DNA of 64,000 nucleotides. It comes from Aliiroseovarius sp. M344. GTDB lineage: Bacteria > Pseudomonadota > Alphaproteobacteria > Rhodobacterales > Rhodobacteraceae. How positions within the stretch are numbered: the first letter of the stretch is position 1; the number at the start of each line of letters is the position of its first letter. The stretch spans positions 1,178,001 to 1,242,000 of the forward strand of contig NZ_CP081153.1 in NCBI RefSeq assembly GCF_025140835.1, in the 5' to 3' direction. Positions 8,940-16,385 of this stretch are shown here, in pieces. The notes under the pieces were generated by a model that did no database searches, had not been told where the DNA came from, and saw nothing but the letters and a program-made list of their open reading frames with translations. A program made the position numbers and the translations under genes.

Positions 8940-10025
8940 GTGTTGCCTTGGGGGAAACCACACTTGACCGACCAGACCACGCCATTGGTGTTCGACGGGC
9001 ATAATGATGTCTTGTTGAAACTTTACCGCGCAGGTGGAAGATCCGCTGCAGGCACGTTCCTGACCGGTCGTGACGGTGCAATTGACGCCAAGCGCGCGCA
9101 AGCGGGCGGTTTTGGCGGCGGCTTCTTTGCGGTCTATATCCCGTCGCCTGTCGATCTTGACTTCAAAATGCGGGAGATGACGAAGCCAAGCTATGACTTG
9201 CCTTTGCCGGACCCTATCGATTGGGAGGACGCCTTTCCGGTCGCCATGGCGCAGATCGCGATCCTGTATGACCTTCAGGAACGCGGGGCATTGATCATAT
9301 GTAAAACCGCCGCGCAGATCCGTGACACGTTGAGCGCCGGCAAGATGGCGGCGATCCTTCATATTGAAGGTGCGGAAGCCATAGATGCAGAGTTGAATAC
9401 ACTTGATGTTCTGTATCAGGCAGGTTTGAGGTCCATCGGCCCTGTCTGGAGCCGCTCGACGATCTTTGGCCATGGCGTTCCGTTTCGCTATCCCAGTGAC
9501 CCGGATATCGGGGCGGGCCTGACCGATCACGGGCTGCGGCTTATCCGACGGTGCAACGATTTGGGAATAATGATAGACTTGTCGCACTTGAATGAGGCAG
9601 GCTTCTGGGATGTGGCGCGCCATTCGACCAAACCCTTGGTGGCAACCCATTCTAACGTTCATGCGATCTGCCCCCACAGCCGCAATCTGACAGACAAGCA
9701 ATTGGCTGCGATCCGCGAAAGCGATGGCATGGTAGGCTTGAACTTCGCCGTCGCGTTCCTGCGGGATGACGGTCGCATGCTGGCGGATGTGCCACTGAGC
9801 CAGATGCTACGCCATATCGATCATCTGATCGAGCATCTGGGCGAGGATCGTGTCGGGTTGGGATCAGACTATGACGGGGCCATTGTGCCCCAGGACTTGA
9901 CGTCCTGTGCCGGTCTTCCAAAGCTAAGACAAGCCATGGCGCAACACGGGTACAACGAGGCGTTGATCGCCAAGCTGTGCCACGAGAATTGGCTGCGAGT
10001 GCTCGAAAAAACATGGGGGCAATAA
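8940..10025 (+). CDS. Membrane dipeptidase (peptidase family M19, renal dipeptidase-like)
   Basis: This zinc peptidase of about 361 residues has the N-terminal DGHND metal motif, the bridging Glu in ILHIEGAEAI, the IDLSHL segment with a metal His, THSNVHAICPHSRNLTD, and GLGSDYDG near the C-terminus, the complete M19 pattern. It cleaves dipeptides. The GTG at 8940 lacks a good ribosome site; a TTG at 8964, eight bases after GGGGGA, is an attractive alternative that would start the protein at LTDQTTPLVFDGHND. There is no signal peptide, so it probably acts in the cytoplasm on imported peptides. The binding-protein gene follows 52 bases later. Confidence 0.9.
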   Translation: MLPWGKPHLTDQTTPLVFDGHNDVLLKLYRAGGRSAAGTFLTGRDGAIDAKRAQAGGFGGGFFAVYIPSPVDLDFKMREMTKPSYDLPLPDPIDWEDAFPVAMAQIAILYDLQERGALIICKTAAQIRDTLSAGKMAAILHIEGAEAIDAELNTLDVLYQAGLRSIGPVWSRSTIFGHGVPFRYPSDPDIGAGLTDHGLRLIRRCNDLGIMIDLSHLNEAGFWDVARHSTKPLVATHSNVHAICPHSRNLTDKQLAAIRESDGMVGLNFAVAFLRDDGRMLADVPLSQMLRHIDHLIEHLGEDRVGLGSDYDGAIVPQDLTSCAGLPKLRQAMAQHGYNEALIAKLCHENWLRVLEKTWGQ

Positions 10026-10077
10026 CCCCGAAACGCTCGTAGCAATAACTGAAACCGAACAGGAGAGGTTCAAAACA

Positions 10078-11673
10078 ATGAATGCTATCAACAGATTACT
10101 AACAAGCTCTGCGATTGGTCTGGCCGTCGGGCTGTCGTCTTTCGCAGCCTATGCGGAAACGCCTGCCAACATGCTGGTCATCGCAAATCGCATCGACGAT
10201 GTGACCACACTGGACCCGGCAGAAAGTTTCGAGTTCGCGGGTTCTGACATCAGCCGCAATGTCTATAACCGTCTGGTTAACCTCGATCCGATGGATCTGG
10301 GCGCAGGTTACAAACCCGATCTGGCCGAAAGCTGGGAGGTCAGCGAAGACGGCATGACAATCACCTTCACGATGCGTGAAGGCGTCAAATTTCATTCCGG
10401 CAACCCAGTCCGTGCCGAAGATGCGGCCTTTTCGCTGCAACGCGCGGTGATTTTAAACAAGACGCCAGCGTTCATCCTGTCCCAGTTTGGCTTCACACCT
10501 GAAAATGCGACCGAAACCATCAGGGCGGACGGCAACAAGCTGATCATCACGACCGACAAACGCTATGCGACATCGTTCATCCTGAACTGTTTGACCGCGA
10601 CCATCGGCGGGATAGTCGACAAAGAAACCGTCATGGCAAATGAGGCCGATGGTGACATGGGTAACACCTGGCTGAAAACCAATTCAGCTGGATCTGGCCC
10701 CTACGTTTTGGAAAGTTGGAAGCCGAACGATAGCGTCACGCTGTCTTCGAACCCTGACTATTATGGCGGCGCGCCGACGATGGAACGTGTGATTGTACGC
10801 CACGTTCTGGAAAGCGCCTCGCAGCGTCTTTTGCTGGAAGGTGGTGACATTGACATCGCGCGCAACCTGAACCCAGAAGACATCGCCGGGGCAATGAGTG
10901 CCGATGGGATCAAAATTGAGGACGAGCTGAAAGGCCGTCTGATGTATATGTCGCTGAACCAGAAGCATCCCGAACTGTCTAAGCCCGAAGTGCGGCAGGC
11001 GTTTAAGTATCTGATCGATTACGAAGGTATGAAAAACAGCTTCCTGAAAGGTCAGTATACGATCCACCAGAACTTCTTGCCGGCGACGTATCTGGGTGCG
11101 TCGGATGAGAACCCATTCATGTACAATATTGAGAAGGCAAAAGAGCTTTTGGCTGCCGCTGGTGTTGAAGGTCTTGAAGTCGAGATCGGTGTGCGCGAAG
11201 CGCAGGAGCGGATTGAAATTGGTCAGTCCTTCCAGAACGCAGCGGCGCAGGCTGGGATCAAGGTGAACATCACTGTGGGCACCGCAAAGCAAATCCTCGC
11301 GCGCTATCGTGCGCGCGAACTGGATGTGTATCTGGGCGCGTGGGGACCGGATTACCCCGATCCGCAGACAAATGCCGGGACCTTTGCCTATAACCCCGAC
11401 AACAGTGATGAAGCGCAAGCCACCGGCCTTCTGGCCTGGCGGAATTCATGGGACACTGGTGGTTTGACTGCCAAGGTCGAAGCCGCCGTAACTGAAGGTG
11501 ACCGCGACAAGCGGGTGCAGATGTATCAGGATATTCAGGCCGAGTTCCGCGAGATCTCGCCTTTTGTCGTGATGTTCCAGCAGATCGAGCAATCGGCGCT
11601 GCGTGACAATGTCATGAACTGGTCAACAGGTCAGGCCGTGACGTCGGCAGCATACTGGCAGGTCACCAAGTAA
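10078..11673 (+). CDS. Peptide ABC transporter substrate-binding protein (SBP_bac_5)
   Basis: This 531-residue periplasmic protein has a signal peptide (residues 1-26, ending AAYA). The family 5 binding-protein signature is clear: DPAESFEFAGSDISRNVYN, then KPDLAESWEVSEDGMTITF and MREGVKFHSG. It captures peptides or related solutes for the two permeases that follow. It is preceded by GGAGAGG. Its TAA is directly followed by the ATG of the first permease, so translation is coupled. Because a dipeptidase precedes it, small peptides are the likely cargo, but related families carry other molecules. Confidence 0.93.
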   Translation: MNAINRLLTSSAIGLAVGLSSFAAYAETPANMLVIANRIDDVTTLDPAESFEFAGSDISRNVYNRLVNLDPMDLGAGYKPDLAESWEVSEDGMTITFTMREGVKFHSGNPVRAEDAAFSLQRAVILNKTPAFILSQFGFTPENATETIRADGNKLIITTDKRYATSFILNCLTATIGGIVDKETVMANEADGDMGNTWLKTNSAGSGPYVLESWKPNDSVTLSSNPDYYGGAPTMERVIVRHVLESASQRLLLEGGDIDIARNLNPEDIAGAMSADGIKIEDELKGRLMYMSLNQKHPELSKPEVRQAFKYLIDYEGMKNSFLKGQYTIHQNFLPATYLGASDENPFMYNIEKAKELLAAAGVEGLEVEIGVREAQERIEIGQSFQNAAAQAGIKVNITVGTAKQILARYRARELDVYLGAWGPDYPDPQTNAGTFAYNPDNSDEAQATGLLAWRNSWDTGGLTAKVEAAVTEGDRDKRVQMYQDIQAEFREISPFVVMFQQIEQSALRDNVMNWSTGQAVTSAAYWQVTK

Positions 11674-12747
11674 ATGGCTTTGTCCGAAGACAATCGTGAG
11701 AGGCGCCCAACACGGGCGCCTCTTTCTGACGCGTTAGTGCCGGGGTTGATCACTGCCCTCAAAACCTTGGGGTCGATTGCAGTGACCTTGCTGGGGCTGC
11801 TGTTCATCACCTTCATTATTGGCCGTGTTATGCCCATTGATCCCGTGTTGGCGATCGTCGGCGAACGGGCGTCACAGTCGACTTATGACGCTGTGTACCA
11901 GCAACTTGGGCTGGATAAGCCGTTGCTCGTGCAATTTCTTTATTATCTTTGGGACGTGCTGCATCTGGATTTCGGCACTTCGCTTCTGAACGCGCGCCCG
12001 GTGTCCGAAGACATCGCCCGCGTGTTCCCCGCAACCATGGAGCTTGCCACGCTGGGCATCTTGTTTGGGGTCCTTCTGGGCGTGCCACTGGGTGTTCTGG
12101 CGGCCGTGCGCCAGGGGTCGTGGATCGACCAGATTGCCCGCGTTGTCGCGCTTGTCGGCTACTCAATGCCAATTTTCTGGCTGGGCCTGATGGGGCTTTT
12201 GGTCTTTTACGGTATTCTGGGATGGGTCGGCGGGCCGGGACGGGTTGGCATCTTCTATGTCGATGTCGTCCCCAGTGTCACCGGCATGATCCTGATAGAC
12301 GCCGCGCTTGATGGCAATTGGGACGTCTTCAAAGACGCGTTTTCACACATCATCCTGCCCGCCTCACTGCTTGGCTATTACTCGCTGGCCTATATCAGCC
12401 GGATGACGCGGTCGTTCATGCTGGAACAGCTCAGCGCCGAATACGTCACGACAGCCCGTGTCAAAGGCATGTCGGAATGGGATGTGATCTGGAAACACGC
12501 CTTCAAGAATATCCGAGTGCAACTGATCACTGTCATCGCGCTCAGCTATGCCAACCTGCTGGAAGGCTCGGTCCTGACCGAGATCATCTTCTCGTGGCCC
12601 GGCATTGGCAGCTATATCACGACCGCGCTTCTGAGTGCCGATATGAACGCCGTTCTCGGTGGCACCGTTGTGGTCGGACTGATCTTCATCCTGCTCAATA
12701 TTTTCTCTGACCTTCTCTACAAGGTCTTTGATCCACGCGCGAAATAG
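11674..12747 (+). CDS. Peptide-type ABC transporter permease (DppB-like)
   Basis: This 357-residue inner-membrane protein has a membrane anchor near residues 33-52, then a large periplasmic loop and the binding-protein-dependent permease domain. The EAA loop region reads YVTTARVKGMSEWDVIWKHA, the segment that docks on the ATPase. The protein has an N-terminal extension of about 30 polar residues compared with DppB. It pairs with the next gene to form the channel. Confidence 0.92.
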   Translation: MALSEDNRERRPTRAPLSDALVPGLITALKTLGSIAVTLLGLLFITFIIGRVMPIDPVLAIVGERASQSTYDAVYQQLGLDKPLLVQFLYYLWDVLHLDFGTSLLNARPVSEDIARVFPATMELATLGILFGVLLGVPLGVLAAVRQGSWIDQIARVVALVGYSMPIFWLGLMGLLVFYGILGWVGGPGRVGIFYVDVVPSVTGMILIDAALDGNWDVFKDAFSHIILPASLLGYYSLAYISRMTRSFMLEQLSAEYVTTARVKGMSEWDVIWKHAFKNIRVQLITVIALSYANLLEGSVLTEIIFSWPGIGSYITTALLSADMNAVLGGTVVVGLIFILLNIFSDLLYKVFDPRAK

Positions 12748-12762
12748 GGCGGGCCAAAAACA

Positions 12763-13671
12763 ATGACAGACCAAACGCTTAAACAATGGCTCTTGACCGA
12801 CACCCCGACATCGCGTCGCCACGCGAAAATATCGTCCTTTTATCAGGGCTGGTTGTCGTTTCGCAGCAATACAATGGCAATGATCGGCTTGGGAATTTTG
12901 GTGCTTTTGGTGGTTATCGCCTTTGCCGCGCCGTTGCTTGCGCCGCATGATCCGTTCGCGCAAGATCTTGGAAACCGGCTGGCGCCCTTAGGCGCCGACG
13001 GCCATATTTTTGGTACTGACAGTTTGGGCCGGGATATCCTGTCTCGGCTGATTTATGGCGCGCGCATCACGCTTTATATCGTTGCACTTGTTGCGCTGAT
13101 CGCACCGGTCGCAGGTCTGCTTGTTGGAACGATATCGGGCTATGTCGGCGGTTGGACCGATACGGTTCTGATGCGTATCACCGATATTTTTCTGGCGTTC
13201 CCCCGGTTGGTGCTGGCACTGGCCTTTGTGGCCGCGCTGGGTGCAGGGATCGAAAATGCGGTGCTGGCCATCTCGCTGACTGCTTGGCCGCCCTATGCGC
13301 GGATTGCGCGGGCCGAGACGCTGACCATCCGGTCGTCGGACTATATCAGCGCGATCAAGCTGCAAGGGGCAGGGGCGCTTAGGATTATCACCAAACACAT
13401 TTGGCCGCTCTGTATTTCGTCGCTGATCGTGCGGGTGACACTGGATATGGCAGGGATCATTCTGGCGGCTGCCGGGCTTGGCTTCCTTGGCCTTGGCGCA
13501 CAGCCGCCTAGCCCGGAATGGGGTGCGATGATCTCGGAAGGGCGTCGGTTCATTTTGGATCACTGGTGGGTTGCCACCATGCCCGGATTGGCGATCTTCA
13601 CGGTCTCGTTGGGGTTTAACCTTCTGGGTGACGGCCTGCGGGACGTCCTTGATCCAAAGGCAGGTGAATGA
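12763..13671 (+). CDS. Peptide-type ABC transporter permease (DppC-like)
   Basis: This 302-residue inner-membrane protein has the N-terminal OppC_N-type membrane segment (residues about 41-62), then APHDPFAQDL and the HIFGTDSLGRDILSRLIYGAR stretch characteristic of DppC/OppC. The family GFLGLGAQPPSPEWG motif near residue 244 is intact. Its stop overlaps the ATPase start (ATGATGA). Confidence 0.93.
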   Translation: MTDQTLKQWLLTDTPTSRRHAKISSFYQGWLSFRSNTMAMIGLGILVLLVVIAFAAPLLAPHDPFAQDLGNRLAPLGADGHIFGTDSLGRDILSRLIYGARITLYIVALVALIAPVAGLLVGTISGYVGGWTDTVLMRITDIFLAFPRLVLALAFVAALGAGIENAVLAISLTAWPPYARIARAETLTIRSSDYISAIKLQGAGALRIITKHIWPLCISSLIVRVTLDMAGIILAAAGLGFLGLGAQPPSPEWGAMISEGRRFILDHWWVATMPGLAIFTVSLGFNLLGDGLRDVLDPKAGE

Positions 13672-14528
13672 TGAGTGCGCTTCTTGATGTTGAAAACCTT
13701 TGGGTAAAGTTTCCATCCCGCCACGGAGTATTTGATGCGGTGCGCGGTGTCTCGTTCACGCTGGGGCGCGAGCGGCTGGGGATCGTGGGCGAAAGTGGCT
13801 CGGGCAAGTCGATGACGGGCCGCGCCATCCTGCGCTTGATCCGGCCGCCAGGCATTGTCGAGGCCGATCACATCAACCTCGAAGGCGTAAATCTGCTGGA
13901 TAAAACGGAAAAAGAGATGCGCGACGTGCGCGGACAGCGCATCAGCATGGTGATGCAGGACCCAAAATTCTCGCTGAACCCGGTGATGACCATCGGTGAT
14001 CAGATTATCGAGGCCTATCGGCTGCACAATGCTGTGTCCAAATCGGCAGCTTACAACAAGTCGCTTGAAATGCTGGAAGCGGTTTCGATCCGCGATTCCG
14101 AACGGGTCATGCGCGCCTATCCGCATGAAATGTCGGGCGGGATGGGCCAGCGGATCATGATCGCCATGATGTTGATCCCCAACCCAGAGATCCTGATCGC
14201 GGATGAGCCGACCTCGGCGCTTGATGTGTCCGTGCAACGCCAAGTGCTCGATATCATGGATAAACTGGTGAAAGAACGCGGCATGGGCCTGATCTTCATC
14301 AGTCACGACCTGAATCTTGTGGCCGATTTCTGTGACCGGGTGCTGATCATGTATGCGGGCCGGATTGTTGAAGTGTGTGATGCCGACAAACTGCACGATG
14401 CCAAGCATCCTTACACGCGCGGCTTGCTGAACTCTCTGCCGCGTCTGGATGCGCCGCGCGATCGGCTGGAGGTGTTGAAGCGTGATCCTGCATGGTCAGA
14501 AGCCCCGAGTGTGAGTGGACGCGTATGA
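13668..14528 (+). CDS. Peptide-type ABC transporter ATP-binding protein (DppD-like)
   Basis: This 286-residue ATPase has Walker [10 protein letters not shown] (residues about 42-50), signature MSGGMGQR and Walker [13 protein letters not shown]. The C-terminal segment [12 protein letters not shown] is the oligopeptide-transporter extension. The signature reads SGGMGQ, as often in DppD. It overlaps both neighbours by four bases, so the five transport genes form one translationally coupled unit. Confidence 0.93.
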   Translation: MMSALLDVENLWVKFPSRHGVFDAVRGVSFTLGRERLGIVGESGSGKSMTGRAILRLIRPPGIVEADHINLEGVNLLDKTEKEMRDVRGQRISMVMQDPKFSLNPVMTIGDQIIEAYRLHNAVSKSAAYNKSLEMLEAVSIRDSERVMRAYPHEMSGGMGQRIMIAMMLIPNPEILIADEPTSALDVSVQRQVLDIMDKLVKERGMGLIFISHDLNLVADFCDRVLIMYAGRIVEVCDADKLHDAKHPYTRGLLNSLPRLDAPRDRLEVLKRDPAWSEAPSVSGRV

Positions 14529-15265
14529 AAATGTTGGAAGTACGAGATCTTAACGTCTGGTTCGGCACCCATCGTGACCGTGTGGACGCCGTTAAACATG
14601 CCACTTTTGACGTCGCGCAGGGCGAAAGCTTCGGGCTTGTCGGGGAAAGCGGTTCTGGAAAATCCACCATATTGCGGGCGATAACCGGATTGGCGCCTGA
14701 CTGGTCAGGCACCATGACGGTCGAGGGTATGCCGATCGGGCACAAGCGGCCCAAGGCGTTCTTCAAGACCGTGCAGATGGTGTTTCAAGACCCCTATGCG
14801 TCGCTTCACCCGCGCCATTCGGTGGATCAGGTGCTGGGCGAAACCCTGTTCCTGCATGGGTTCAAGGATATTGACGCGCGGGTTGTGAAACTGTTGGATG
14901 ATGTGGGTCTGGGCCAGAAATTCCGATTTCGCTATCCGCACCAATTGTCAGGCGGCCAGCGGCAGCGGGTTGCCATAGCCCGTGCATTGGCACCCGAACC
15001 TGATTTGCTGCTTTTGGACGAGCCGACATCGGCACTTGATGTTTCGGTTCAGGCGGAAATTCTAAACCTGCTGGCAGACCTGCGCGCGGAGCACAAACTG
15101 ACCTATCTCATGGTGTCGCATGATTTGTCAGTGGTCGGTCATATGTGTGAACGGTTGGCTGTGATGAAGGATGGCGAGATCGTAGAAATCCTGGGTGTGG
15201 ATGCGCTCAGGCATATGGACGCAGAACATCCCTATTCACAGCATTTGCTGAAAGCCTCGGTCTAG
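14525..15265 (+). CDS. Peptide-type ABC transporter ATP-binding protein (DppF-like)
   Basis: This 246-residue ATPase has Walker [10 protein letters not shown], signature LSGGQRQRVAIARAL and Walker [13 protein letters not shown]. The ATG at 14525 overlaps the upstream TGA and gives an N-terminus ([14 protein letters not shown]) that fits the family; an upstream in-frame ATG at 14492 lies inside the previous gene. It completes the transporter. No strong hairpin terminator follows, though a GAATGA/TCATTC inverted repeat lies near 15301-15323. Confidence 0.93.
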   Translation: MKMLEVRDLNVWFGTHRDRVDAVKHATFDVAQGESFGLVGESGSGKSTILRAITGLAPDWSGTMTVEGMPIGHKRPKAFFKTVQMVFQDPYASLHPRHSVDQVLGETLFLHGFKDIDARVVKLLDDVGLGQKFRFRYPHQLSGGQRQRVAIARALAPEPDLLLLDEPTSALDVSVQAEILNLLADLRAEHKLTYLMVSHDLSVVGHMCERLAVMKDGEIVEILGVDALRHMDAEHPYSQHLLKASV

Positions 15266-15424
15266 CGCTCGGTCACCACTTAAGGCCTGTCTTGCTGGTC
15301 GAATGATCACAGTTTGGTCATTCCACATCCTGTTGTTGTGACCTATGTTCGCTCGATTTCCGGTTCGGTGCCCCTTGGTTTTGGGCTATTGTGCGCCGAC
15401 CGACGTGGGGGACAGGGAAGAAAT

Positions 15425-16078
15425 ATGGTTTTTGAAGCGCTTGATCGGCAGACGCTGGACGTCATTGCGAGCAAAGGACGGCTGCGCAAATACAAAAAGA
15501 ACGCCCAGATTTTCTGCCACGGTGAACCGGGGGCATCCTTGTTGATTTTGGAATCCGGAAAGGCCGAGGTCAGCATCACCACGGCCTTGGGGCAAAAGTC
15601 GATTCTGGGTCTCGTCGGAGCAGGGGATGTGATCGGTGATATAGCCTGTCTGGACGGTGGACCGCGCAGTGCGGATGTGGTCGCGGTAGAACCGGTGGAA
15701 GCCTTGGAAGTGCCCCGCCACGAAGTCCTGACCATTCTAAGGGAAGACGGCGACAGCGCGGTCCTTGTCATCATCGCCCTGTGCCAGAAAGCGCGCAATG
15801 CGTCCGAGATGTTCGAACTGAAAGCTTTGGCCAGTGGCCAGTCGCGGTTGGCAAGCTGCATCCTGCGCCTTTTGAATGACAGGACTGGTGACACCGATGG
15901 CAACCGGATCCGTGTCAGCCAAAGTTGGCTGGGGGCCTATGCCGGCCTGACCCGAGAGAACGTCAACCGCCAGCTGAAAAGTTGGGCCAAGGATGGAATC
16001 GCGCGGTTCGAGAAAGGCGCCGTGGTGGTCAACAATCTGAGCGCGCTGGAAGAAATCGTCATGAATGACGGCGACTAA
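15425..16078 (+). CDS. Crp/Fnr-family transcriptional regulator
   Basis: This 217-residue protein has a cyclic-nucleotide-binding fold (residues about 13-105) and a C-terminal winged helix. The phosphate-binding cassette reads GDIACLDGGPRSADV: the Arg-Ser pair (81-82) used by Crp to hold cAMP is present, with Asp in place of the usual Glu. The recognition helix TRENVNRQL carries Arg177, Glu178 and Arg182 in the spacing of E. coli Crp R180/E181/R185, so a TGTGA half-site is expected. No Fnr-type iron-sulfur cysteines are present. The start at 15425 follows GGGAAGAA; longer in-frame starts lack one. A class III cyclase-domain gene lies just downstream on the other strand. Confidence 0.88.
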   Translation: MVFEALDRQTLDVIASKGRLRKYKKNAQIFCHGEPGASLLILESGKAEVSITTALGQKSILGLVGAGDVIGDIACLDGGPRSADVVAVEPVEALEVPRHEVLTILREDGDSAVLVIIALCQKARNASEMFELKALASGQSRLASCILRLLNDRTGDTDGNRIRVSQSWLGAYAGLTRENVNRQLKSWAKDGIARFEKGAVVVNNLSALEEIVMNDGD

Positions 16079-16139
16079 AACGGAAACTCAAGCCACTGTT
16101 TCCTGATAGTTCAAATTTTTCGCTAATCTTTCATTTGGG

Positions 16140-16155
16140 TGTGACTTGCGTCACA
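16140..16155. promoter_or_regulatory. Perfect Crp-type palindrome TGTGACTTGCGTCACA
   Basis: The site matches TGTGA-N6-TCACA exactly and lies 62 bases past the Crp-like gene. A candidate -10 element TATACA at 16177-16182 would place a plus-strand start near 16189, putting the site centre about 41.5 bases upstream, the class II Crp activation geometry. No gene on the plus strand follows, so the product would be a non-coding or antisense transcript. Alternatively it serves as a roadblock or binding reservoir. Confidence 0.65.
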
Positions 16156-16385
16156 GCTTTCGCTTCTTTCTGCTCCTATACATATAGGTGGAAGCGCTGA
16201 AGGCCCTAACACAAAAGGCTTTTTTAGCACGATAACTTAGCAAGGTATCGCTTGGGTGGCCGCACGGCGGCGTTGGAGCGACATTACGTCCCGGCGAAAG
16301 TCGGACATTTCTGGGGTGCTTCCGCCCGTCAGATGACGGATGGGTAGGGCTACATCAATTATGGTGGCCGTGAGTGGTGAAGGCG
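16156..16385 (+). other. Intergenic region, possible small transcript downstream of Crp site
   Basis: No protein gene is supported here. It contains a short perfect palindrome CCTATACATATAGG (16175-16188) overlapping the proposed -10 element, an AAGGCC...GGCTTTTTT imperfect hairpin with a T-run (about 16200-16226) that could end the crp-like mRNA or a very short RNA, and then about 150 GC-rich bases leading to the cyclase gene's 3' end. A plus-strand transcript continuing here would be antisense to the cyclase mRNA. Confidence 0.35.

Noticed and set aside
16190..16385. A known riboswitch or structured RNA family in the gap after the Crp site
   Set aside because: No recognised conserved core could be matched by eye; only a promoter-like signal and weak hairpins are visible.
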